Origin: Strigamia acuminata
Taxonomy: Eukaryota > Arthropoda > Chilopoda > Geophilomorpha > Linotaeniidae
NCBI GenBank assembly: GCA_949358305.1
Contig: OX442315.1
Coordinates: 5,481,875 to 5,545,874 of the forward strand
DNA length: 64,000 nucleotides
Direction of reading: 5' to 3'
Position 1 is the first letter of the stretch, and every line of letters begins with the position of its first letter. The notes under the pieces are model-generated. The model saw only the letters and a program-made list of their open reading frames with translations. It searched no databases and was not told the DNA's origin. Both the position numbers and the translations under genes were made by a program. Positions 33,416 through 45,400 of the stretch are shown here, piece after piece.

Positions 33416-36400
33416 CTAACTGGTAATATTTAATTCGAGTTTGATAAATATTGCGTCGTCAGCTAGTTTAATTTCTTCTAAACGCATAAATCTTGCAATT
33501 TCAAATCCTTTGTTGTCCTTAGTCTTTGGCCTCTCAAAATATTCTTTAAAATTGATAATATCAGATTTGGCAGTTACAGAAGAATAATTTGTTTGTGTAG
33601 GTTGTTCCAACAGGCTAATTTTTGCACTATACTGAACGGGCCAACTAAGTATAGCATCATTCGGTCCTTCCATGACTATCAGACTAAGACGCAAGTATTT
33701 TCCCTCTACGTTGGGATCGGCCGACAAATGTAGTCGCATTTTATAACCAATTTTGCCCGTGCAAAAAGGATTACTGGAAATGTTAAATTGCTTTCTCAAT
33801 TGAGCATCGTTGAAATAATCTCCAATCTTCTCAACTTTCCACATAAGATGATATACAAGTGGTGTAGGATTTGATGCCGGTTTGTTTTTCGATTCAATTT
33901 CCTTTTTATCTGGAAAAATAAACGGAACTCGTTACAAACTAGTTACAAACTGGTTACTGGCTGATAGTATCGGCCCACAAAACACCCAACATTCTACTCA
34001 TTCATACATTCTTTCGTAATTGGAAAATTATAGTATCCGCAAAAAGGGTTACCGAATATCTTCCATTTGTCCGCGGGCCTCGAACAACGCACGGGGGCGA
34101 AACGTTTTGCATACGTTTTGGCAGAAAATTGTGACGATGACTACCCGGGATAGGAATTAATGCTAAAAGGACAAGTGAAACTGCAGAGTGTAGTAAAGTA
34201 CAAAGAATGAAGCGTTTATGTTTCTCAAAACATAGAACATTTATTCAAGTCAAAATAAGTTATATAATAACTATGGCCGACAAAATGGCCAGTAAAATAT
34301 GTGTGTAACTAGCTATACAAACGAGTGGCTCAAAAAGCCCTAATAACGTTAACAGTTGTGTTCAGCCTTGGAATAAGAGTGTGTAAAGTTCTTATTTCGG
34401 GCGTAAAAGGTGTCATCTGCAATCGGACTGATTGTCGTCTGCTTCGGTTGGTTCTGTGTAACTAAATTATCCGAGAAGTGCGGTTGACTTTGCCGCATCG
34501 TCACAACTTTGGGTGACCATTGGTTTAAATATCTATTCGTAGATATTTACCAATTGGTCTATTTATGATTATCAAAATAACCATAAATATGAGTTACTCA
34601 AAGTTAGACTTCGAAAATCATGTTGAATTTACGAATAAAACCAAACACAAAAAAACAAAGGTATGAATTGAATTATTAAATTACAAATAATCTAATAATC
34701 AAACATAACTAAACCTGTAATAATAAAATGATTATGAAAAGACCCTGTCGATTCTGTTGCACCAAAGTACAACCAGCCCAGAATTGAATCAATGGCGCTC
34801 ACGTCAATCCAACACTAGGTTTGACCCTAATGTCTCGTTGAAAAAGGAATTGAGCACGGCATTTTACTGCACGTGCCCCTACAACGGAATGTTGGCATGA
34901 AGTACGGGAAAAGGGATTGAGCACGGCATTTTACTGCACGTGCCCCTACAACGGAATGTTGGCATGAAGTACGGAAAGGGTTTGAGCACGGAATTTAATG
35001 CACGTGCCCCTACAACGGAATGTTGGCATGTAGTCAGGTAAAGGGTTGAACACGGAATTTAATGCACGTGTCCCTACAACGGAATGTTGGCATGAAGCGA
35101 AGCGAAGCGAAGCGTAGAATAAGGGCTCAAGTAGATATCAAACAGAAACAAAAACAAGAGCGAGCTATTTCCGGTTTACACTGGAATATATGCTCAGTAG
35201 AAACAATGAGTTGACCATTGCTCCAATAGGAACACTGGTCACTCAAAACTGTCCAATCCTAGTAAATAGGAAGTGGATACAGGGGACACAGTCTTCTACT
35301 AGGTCTGTCCCAGGAAGTGGATACAGAGGACACATTTGCAATTAAGGCTATTGTCTTACTCTGCAAAAGTAGCTCAAACACCTGTGGGTGGCGAGGGGTG
35401 ACTTAATCCTTTGACCAGGTGTTGTTATAATTTTGTGTAAATTTTAGCACAACTGGAGAAATAAACACACAAATATATCATACTAATATGATATAATGTA
35501 AAAGGTAAAGTGGATTTATATAAAACCTTTAATTTTATATAAATATCACATACATATTAGATGCATTCAAATTTCCCACTAAAATGGGAAATAGCGCCAT
35601 CTAGTGGTGAACTTGGAAGTAAATATGACGTCATGACCGTCACAAGTCTCCCTTAATTAGGTTAAAGTACGAATACTTTAAACTAATTCTTGATAAAACT
35701 AAGTTCACCATAAAACATCGCTATAAACTCAACTTTTACCGTAATCGAAGATCATACTAATTTCGTCGAAAGTTTTTCAATAAAACTCAAATCCGAAATG
35801 GGATGCTTCAAAACGTTTATTAAATAATGTTTTTAAGATTATTAATAAAAGGGATTACAATAATAACTGGTTATCATTTCAAAAGTTGACACGCAAACCA
35901 AATTCAACATAAAATTTGGATCATCCTTGCTTAAATTCAAACTTAGAATCTAACACAAAATCAAGATACATTTAAATAATTATAATAGCATAACAAATCA
36001 ACTCGATTTGCATGAAATCATGACTAGAAAATAATATCAATCTGATCAAATTATATGAATACACACAAAAAATTGGTTAAAAGGTTAATTAAAATAAGTT
36101 CCAACAAAACTCTTCAATTTCGTCAAATAACACTACAAACAACAACTTTTTCTCGACCTTTTAGAATCGAAATTCTTTTTAACTAGTATTTAAATCGACC
36201 GATGAATTCCGAAGAAGACAAATGGTCTAAACACCGACTATTTGGTCTTATTCCTGGCGACCGTACGTAGGACGTTCGGAATCTTTACTGGTGCTCGGCT
36301 CGGGTTCGAAAAGGACGAGGTCGCGAACGGCGTTCGTCTCAGTGGACTTTTCCGGTGTCGGAGGTTCTCGAGCGACTTCGGCAAGTGGAGGTAACTCCAA

Positions 36401-39400
36401 CGTGTCCAGTGGGATAACGTGCGCGATCGAGCCCATCTCATACCCGGACGCTGGAGTCGGGAGAGCCTTCGACCAATTAGCATTGATCGTCGGGTCCATA
36501 TCGGGAGTGATATGATTTTAACTTCAAGTGAAAATACTTCTTACATATTTTAACTTTTTGAAAGGGAAAATCATTGTTTCAATTAATATTCTTAATAAAA
36601 TATTAATTAAAATACCGCAAAATTTAAAGTGTTAAAAGTTTCAAATGAAAAGATTAACTTTCTGGGTGGAATGAATTGTGTTAACAGTGACGTTTGTCAC
36701 ATGATCACTAATTCCTTTTCTTGAAACACCTGCTGTTTTCCTTAGTTCCATGTAAGTCCTTACATTCCTGACACGCGATTTCCATGCTTTGTGTATTTAA
36801 ACTTTTCCCAAAGGATAAGTTAAAAAATTTCACAAACTAAATATTAAGTTGCTAGATTCTAGATTCTTCTTCAGCTTTGTTCTCAAGAAAACTATCTTTA
36901 TAAATTACGGTATATCATTTATTTAGAGAAAATTTGCCGTTTTTTTGTTTCTTCCAATATTTCGGTTAGAATTATTAAAAAAAAACTCTCAAATTCCTTA
37001 GTTTGATTTACAGTAAAAAAACAAACAAAAAAAAAATTTATTTCTAAATTTTCGAGAAAAAATTATCGTTTTGTTTCTTTTAGTATTTCTGTTGAAATAC
37101 TAAAATAAAGCTTTATTTATTCAATTTTATCAATCAAATTCCTGATTAATAAAAATCGTTGTTTATTTCTTAAAATGTTTCTTGGGAAACACTGTAGAAA
37201 ATTGGAGGTTTGGTGAATGAAAAGTGACCTTTGTCATTCATCCCCCTTTGCTAGGATTCCAGCTGATGTTCTATTGTTTTAAGAATACTCCACATTCTTG
37301 AACGGTGGTGGATGAAAAGTGACTTTTGTCATTCATCCCCCTTTGCTAGGATTCCAGCCGTTTTTCTGTTTCCCTTAATATTTCGGTTAAAATATCAAAT
37401 GGAAATATTGTTAAAATTTCTCTGTTTAATCTTTTTTAAGAAATAAACTTTTGAAATTTAACTCCAAATCTTCTGTTTTTTCACTAGAGAAATAACGCTT
37501 GAAGTTATAACTTGGTTGAATGTTTTAGATTAATATCTCTATCGAAATATGGGATATTAAATAAAACCACTGCAAAGTTTCTAGGTTAAGTTTTTCAAAA
37601 AAAAGTAACTTTCAAATTCTTACATCTTGGTTACATATTAATCCAATTCTTGATTAATACATAAACGGTTAATGAATTCTTTTAATGTTTTTAACGAAAC
37701 ATTAAGTGAGAATGTTGTATAATTTCCTACCGGAAGTTCTAATTTTCAACAGAGAAAATAAAACACACGGTAAAAATCCGACTATTGCCAATTTTGATTA
37801 ATCAAAATCTTGATCAACAAATATCATTGTTAGCTTCTTAAAATATTTCTTGCGAATTATTTAAATAGAACGTGTGTGAAAACTCTTAGTTTAATTTCTC
37901 CTAGGAAAAATAAACTTTAAAAATTTTATCTCTGATGATGTTGAAAATTGGGTCAAATCATTGTTAGAAAGTTGGGATACTTTCTTAATATGTTCGAGTG
38001 TTTGTGTGTTTTGGCATGAAGCATTAGATTAATTGCACATGCTTTCATGCATTATGGTAGATTATTGTTTATGTTGCTTTATATCTTAATGGATATAATT
38101 GTTAAATATCCAGTTCATATTGTTAGTTTATCCCTGATTTGTTTAGTTGTGACATACTGTATTGTAAATATACAACCAGTATGATTAATTGTTTATTATT
38201 GTCATTTATGTTGGCCTGGTTTATTTATCTAAGTTATATCCTTTGATTATTTTCAAAGAGGACAAATCACTATTGTTGTTGTTGTTTAAATGATTTGTTC
38301 TTGCTTTATTATCATTTCATGTAATCTCAGACCCATGTGGTCTAGTTCCCACTTGGTTCCTAGTTTTGAGTCATTAAAGATGGCAGCCACCTGTGTGGCA
38401 TGTTTTGCTAAGTTTTCACAAGTTGTCAGGGCTCACCTCATTGCAGTAAATTCTCAACATGGTAGCAGAGGATGGTTGTGGTGAGTCCTGGCACTGAAAG
38501 TGACCTCAAATTCGGATTCTACGTCGTTTTCTACCTCTGGGAGGTCAAAGGCGAACGTCAAGGACGAGCGGCAGCGACGTACGGGAATCGCGAGGCATTT
38601 TCACGGCATTTTCCATTAGCGCGCGGCAGTGAAGCCGCCGACGAGGGGCAGCAACCCGAAGCAAATTCGGCGCCGTTTCGTGTGTAATTGCGGCCATTAT
38701 TCGTGTAAAACGAAGGAAGGACGGCCAGAAAACATTGGAAACACTCTATGACATTGTATGTAGGTAATAAAAAGAATTACTTACCTTTGTTTGTGTTTTT
38801 CCATTTGCGGAGATCGTTTTTCGTGTTTACGGACATCGCCGGAACGCCGGGCGGGAGCGCGAAGCAAATTCGCGGCATAGTGGTTCGTCGAGTCGACGTC
38901 GCGAAGCAGAGCAGCCCGCAAAGGGGTCGGCGGAACCGAAATTCATCGATTTTCGATAGTTTTTGCATGTTTTTCGATGTGGAATGACAGCGTTTGGATA
39001 AATACCAAGGAAGATAAGCCTATTTCGTTAAAATATTAGGTTTAAGCAGTTGGAAACTGCCGGAATAAGTGGATTTGTTCTTCATAAACGATATCGCTTT
39101 TTCGGAAATCCAAGATGGCGGCGCCCAGTGCGATACGAGTTTGAGGCCGCGTTTGGACTGTTTTCGAGTCGACGAGTGGATCCCAGCGCTGGAAATTACA
39201 ACGTGGGACCACATAAGAGCCTTAGGAAGCGATTAGGATCGGTTTAGAATCGATTTGGAGCATTTTTCGACGAAAACGAAGCGTTTTTCGGAGGTGGCGA
39301 TCGAGATTGGATTCCCGCAACGTTTTGAAGACGTCGCTCATCGTAATTGAGCATTTCCACATTGAATAACGTCGGGTAGACGTTTTAAGGAGTTGCGGCT

Positions 39401-42400
39401 AACGTCTGGACGACGTTACCGAATTTTTGGCGAACATTTCGGGACGATTTCGAGTTTTTTTGGACGCGTTTGGTGCGACGGGCACAAACGCATCACGGAT
39501 TGGCCCGTAACGGGTATCTGTGCATCGTGGGACAGGTTAAGTCTTGTGCCAGGTGCACAAGTGAATTGCAACAGATTCCAGCGTTTGGAACGGCGTTTCA
39601 ACGGCGTCAACGCGGGATTTGCGACGCAAAAATCCCGCAAATTTCAACGACAACGTGCCAGCATTGTTTTGTTTATTTGGGATTGTCGTGAAACTCTGTT
39701 ATAGTTATTTAAGGTTTTGTTTTGGGGTCCCTTTGTTTGTTCCTTGCCCTTTACTCGGTCGAGTAGCAAGGTCCTATTTCCTCACAGGCTATTTCTGGCC
39801 ACCAAGTGTCCCGCGGGCCCAGGTGCACCGGTCGGAACTTGGGAAATACTGTGGTGGAGTTTATCATCTCACTTAGTGAGATTAGCCCAAGGGAAGTTGT
39901 GCATATTCTCCTTCATTTTGGTTGGGGAAAATTGTTTTTGTGAATTTTCAAAGTGAAAAGTGCTTTTAGTGAAAGTGCCGCAACTAATTAGTGAAGAAAA
40001 TGTGTTTTGTGCCATCACTAAATTTATTAGTGAGTTTGGTGTGGTTGTGTGGCGCGAATTTTGTGCACACAGTACTTTGTGCAGCAAGAAGGTCTTCAAC
40101 AGACAATGGGATTGCCTGCAGCAAACAAACAATGGACGACACACACGAGGCGCAATTGAAGAAGGGAATGCACGGACAGATTGTCTTTAACGGACACACA
40201 GTGCCTAACGCACTTAATGGACAATTGGAAAAGAAAATTGATTCTTTTGAGAAAGAATATTTGAAATTGGATTCTGATATTGACAAAATTGTAATGTTAC
40301 TAACACATTTAGTACATAAGAGCGCACTAACAGATAACATAGATACTGTTATAAAGGGCATTGCTAATTTAATCTTAGCAATTTGTAAGATGCGTATGGA
40401 TGAAATGAATGGGCATTGGAATAGTGAAGTGCAGGGCACAACCAATGATATACGGGGCCTTAATGTGATTAATTCAAACAGGGTTTCGAAAATCACACAG
40501 GATTGTTCAAAAATCTCGCCTGCCAACATGGAAAGCAAGGGAGATAACCAATGTAAAATTGGTAACTTGAAATATTCGAACCGGGTTCGGAATAAAAAGA
40601 ATAAAAAGAACGAGGGGGACAGGAAGTTGAATACTCCGATTAAGGTTAATCAAATTAACATTCTAGATTCTTGTAGACAGAATCAACAAAGGGTTTTTGT
40701 AAGAACCGAAGAAAAGAATCCCCCATCTTTAGAAGAGAACAGGAAACTGAAGAAATTGGATAAGGGATGTTTAAATAGTAAAGAGTCAGACATTACAACA
40801 GTAATTAAACATATTGATCCCTTAGACTCTGGTGTTAAGAACCAGAAAAAGAATTCCAGGCATCACAAAAGACAAAAGGAATTTAAGAAACAGGACAGGG
40901 TCCTACCTTTTCAGTTATGGCATACCCGGTTGGTGTATTTAGACAAGGAAAGCATTTATGCTATGAATGGATCAAAATATGTGTTTGGTGTCCAATTAGA
41001 AGACACGGGGACCACCCCTATAATAGGGGACTTTACAAAGAAGAATGTTTTCCCAACACAGATGAATAAAGCAGATGGGTCATTAGATTTAATACATCTC
41101 AGTGTTTGGGAGGTCCCACATGCAATAGGACAGAAATACATTATCTTTGTTGACGACTATTCAGAATATGTCTGGTTTAGACCATTGAAGAAAAATGTTT
41201 TGGATGAATTTCGAGATTGGCTGTCTGAAATTGGGCACACAACTGTAGAAGTTGTTAGAAGGATAAGGTTAGGTCCCGGAGTAGATGTGCTACTAGATGA
41301 GTTAATTGAATTCACTGAATCCCGGGGTATTGAAATCGATAAAGAGGAATTTGATAATTTAGATGTCAATTATATCTTTAAAAGGGCAAACGTAGATATT
41401 ATTAAAGGTGTCGAAACTTTAATTGTAGAGAATAAGTTTCCTGATACCTTGTGGATAGAACTTGCAAACACAATGGTTTATTTACGGAATAGAGCCCCCA
41501 GGATTAATTTAAATTGGAAATCCCCATACAACATATTGTATGACCGATGTGTGTCGGTACGGCACCTTAGATGTTTGGGGTCTAGAGTTAAGGTTTTTCA
41601 TTTTAAAAATGGGAAGAGGTGTTCCTGGCTGGCCGCTCTAGTTGGGTATTCCAGTTTTAATAGGAAATACCGGGTCTGGGACCCAAGAGAAAACAGGATT
41701 TTTCAAACAAATAGTTTGAAAGTGGATGAGTGGAGTTATTGGCACGAGGGGGAAGTGGAACCCTTTATGGAATTTGTTAACACAGATCAAAATGTAGGGA
41801 ATAAGAACACTGAAATTCCATCCGAGGATATAGTGCCAATATCCCCTCAGCTGGAAGTGCCTTCCCCATTGGAAATGGAGGTTGAAATTCCCCCATTGTT
41901 GACTTTTGGAGAAGTTGACATTAATGAGCGTACGACTATTGGGAATGAGGGGGAAGAATTGAGGCATTTTAAGGTGGAATTCGAACCCCAATCTGCAAAA
42001 GGTTTCAAACAATCTGATCCTTCAACGACAGAGGCCGATTATAAAGTGGAAACGGTCCGTGAACATGACCCGCAGGGGAAGACTGTTTTCGATGGGTTAG
42101 AAGCCGAGCGTCGTACCGACACGGATGAGTTTGCCACAAGTAATGAAGAGGTTTATGATGACCTCACGTGTAAACAGAAATCTTCCTCTTTAGTAGAGGA
42201 TGAAATTTCCCCATCATCAAGCGAGTGTAAAATGATTGAGACAGAGGGGGAGTTTAAAAGGACTAAAAGACGCAAAAAGAAACGTAAAGGAAACAAGAGT
42301 GTAGATGTGTTGACAACAGACACAGCCGGATGTCAAACTACAATTTTCGAGTCGATCTCAGATGGTGGTATAGACATAATGACCGAAAAGAATTTGATCA

Positions 42401-45400
42401 ATGAGGGGGAAGATCGAGATGGGTGTTACACTCATAATGAGAAATTTGATTTCTTATTGTCGAATTTGGGAAAACGGACTGGGCAGGTCACGATACATGG
42501 CTTAGACTTTGCATGGGATGAGAACTACTTATATTACAAATAGTTAGTTGTAAGAAGAATAATACTTTTAACTTGAATGTACTTTGGTTTGACTTTTACA
42601 ACGAGAAACCATTATCCCTGGCATATGCCTTTACTCCTCCGTTGATTGTTTGACTTAGGTGAGCGTGGTTGTAACACACTGGCAAACACTCGAACAGAGG
42701 GGGAATGTTAGAAAGTTGGGATACTTTCTTAATATGTTCGAGTGTTTGTGTGTTTTGGCATGAAGCATTAGATTAATTGCACATGCTTTCATGCATTATG
42801 GTAGATTATTGTTTATGTTGCTTTATATCTTAATGGATATAATTGTTAAATATCCAGTTCATATTGTTAGTTTATCCCTGATTTGTTTAGTTGTGACATA
42901 CTGTATTGTAAATATACAACCAGTATGATTAATTGTTTATTATTGTCATTTATGTTGGCCTGGTTTATTTATCTAAGTTATATCCTTTGATTATTTTCAA
43001 AGAGGACAAATCACTATTGTTGTTGTTGTTTAAATGATTTGTTCTTGCTTTATTATCATTTCATGTAATCTCAGACCCATGTGGTCTAGTTCCCACTTGG
43101 TTCCTAGTTTTGAGTCATTAAAGATGGCAGCCACCTGTGTGGCATGTTTTGCTAAGTTTTCACAAGTTGTCAGGGCTCACCTCATTGCAGTAAATTCTCA
43201 ACAATCATCACAACCAAAAATTTTCCCACTCGTTCACGATCACTAACTTATTAGCGTCCAAACTTTCAAGGTTAGGATTAGTGTTAACTAAATTCCTTTT
43301 CACCTTGATTTTCTTGCTTCAAATAAATCGCGTCGGTTTGCCATAATAATTTTTATTCAAAATTAAAGGGCACAAAGTAACTTCAGAAAATCGAAAAATC
43401 GGCGATAGATTCGGTGTGAGATTACGTACCGTTTAGTACGTAACCGACAAAATCGAACAACAACAAAAAATTGGCGATAGATTCAGTGTTAACTTGTGTA
43501 CGGGTAAGTACACAAAAAACAACAGAAAACTAAGCACCAAAACACTCAAAAATAGATTGGAAAAATAGGGCTTTTCTCGAATTTACACTAGCGTGGATAA
43601 ACAATCACGCTTAAACTAACAATACAAAGAAAGAAACAGTACTCTATTTTAAAACTCGCGTGGTTTAGACACGCTTAAAACTACACACGATAATAAATCG
43701 AAAAAATAACATACACTTTACTTTAAACTAGGCAGAAAAGTGGCGTGTTCATGGAAATACGCTTAATTTTAAACTATGTACATAAATGAAGTTTTACTTA
43801 TCGGAAACTGTTAGTTGAAATGGTCACGGAATGGTCTGGTCACGGAATGGTCTGGTCACGGTCACAATGGCACATTTGGTGAGTTGTTTTTAGTTTTTAA
43901 ATTAATATTTCTGTCGAAATACTAAGTAAAAACATTTCAACGTTTGTCGAATTCTTTAAAATATTTCGAAAAATATAAAAAAAGAATTTTGTAGAAAATT
44001 CAGATTTTCCATTTCCTCAAAGGGGTAAAAGTATTTCAAACTTTTCAAAGTTGGCAAAGTTACATTTAATATTTCGAGAAATATTAAATAAACTATTTTT
44101 ACAGAAGTTCCAAATTTCTAGTTAGATTTTTGTACAAAACATAACTTAGAAAAATTTCAGCCTTTTCAAATTTTCAAATTTTGGTAAAAAATTTGCACTT
44201 TAAACTCAGAGTCCACTTTAAAATTGCAACCTATCTCGGTAGAACCTCCACGTGTGACGATGACTACCCGGGATAGGAATTAATGCTAAAAGGACAAGTG
44301 AAACTGCAGAGTGTAGTAAAGTGCAAAGAATGAAGCGTTTATGTTTCTCAAAACATAGAACATTTATTCAAGTCAAAATAACGTTAACAGTTGTGTTCAG
44401 CCTTGAAATAAGAGTGTGTAAAGTTCTTATTTCGGGCGTAAAAGGTGTCATCTGCAATCGGACTGATCGTCGTCTGCTTCGGTTGGTTCTGTGTAACTAA
44501 ATTATCCGAGAAGTGCGGTTGACTTTGCCGCATCGTCACAACTTTGGGTGACCATTGGTTTAAATATCTATTCGTAGATATTTACCAATTGGTCTATTTA
44601 TGATTACCAAAATAACCATAAATATGAGTTACTCAAAGTTAGACTTCGAAAATCATGTTGAATTTACGAATAAAACCAAACACAAAAAAACAAAGGTATG
44701 AATTGAATTATTAAATTACAAATAATCTAATAATCAAACATAACTAAACCTGTAATAATAAAATGATTATGAAAAGACCCTGTCGATTCTGTTGCACCAA
44801 AGTACAACCAGCCCAGAATTGAATCAATGGCGCTCACGTCAATCCAACACTAGGTTTGACCCTAATGTCTCGTTGGAAAAGGAATTGAGCACGGCATTTT
44901 ACTGCACGTGCCCCTACAACGGAATGTTGGCATGAAGTACGGGAAAAGGGATTGAGCACGGCATTTTACTGCACGTGCCCCTACAACGGAATGTTGGCAT
45001 GAAGTACGGAAAGGGTTTGAGCACGGAATTTAATGCACGTGCCCCTACAACGGAATGTTGGCATGTAGTCAGGTAAAGGGTTGAACACGGAATTTAATGC
45101 ACGTGTCCCTACAACGGAATGTTGGCATGAAGCGAAGCGAAGCGAAGCGTAGAATAAGGGCTCAAGTAGATATCAAACAGAAACAAAAACAAGAGCGAGC
45201 TATTTCCGGTTTACACTGGAATATATGCTCAGTAGAAACAATGAGTTGACCATTGCTCCAATAGGAACACTGGTCACTCAAAACTGTCCAATCCTAGTAA
45301 ATAGGAGGTGGATACAGGGGACACAGGCTTCTACTAGGTCTGTCCCAGGAAGTGGATACAGAGGACACATTTGCAATTAAGGCTATTGTCTTACTCTGCA

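Larger units (their letters stand above)
37962..43203 (+). mobile_element. Ty1/copia-derived element without reverse transcriptase, nested in X
   Basis: The 498-bp LTRs (37962-38459 and 42706-43203) look identical. The target duplication ATCAT (37957-37961 and 43204-43208) is perfect. An 18-base primer site for initiator tRNA-Met follows the 5' LTR, and a purine tract (AGAGGGGGAA) precedes the 3' LTR. The internal region has a 1.5-kb leader and one 850-codon ORF related to the copia integrase region. No RT, RNase H or protease was found. All signals for mobility in trans are intact and the insertion is recent. Confidence 0.9.

Noticed and set aside
34831-35120. CRISPR-like spaced repeats
   Set aside because: These are four tandem copies of a 56-60-bp unit inside a retrotransposon LTR of a eukaryotic genome; the inter-repeat parts are also conserved.
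39991-40090. Signal peptide at the start of the copia-derived ORF
   Set aside because: The hydrophobic start is probably chance translation of leader sequence. The downstream ATG at 40132 begins a charged region more like a nuclear or cytoplasmic protein.
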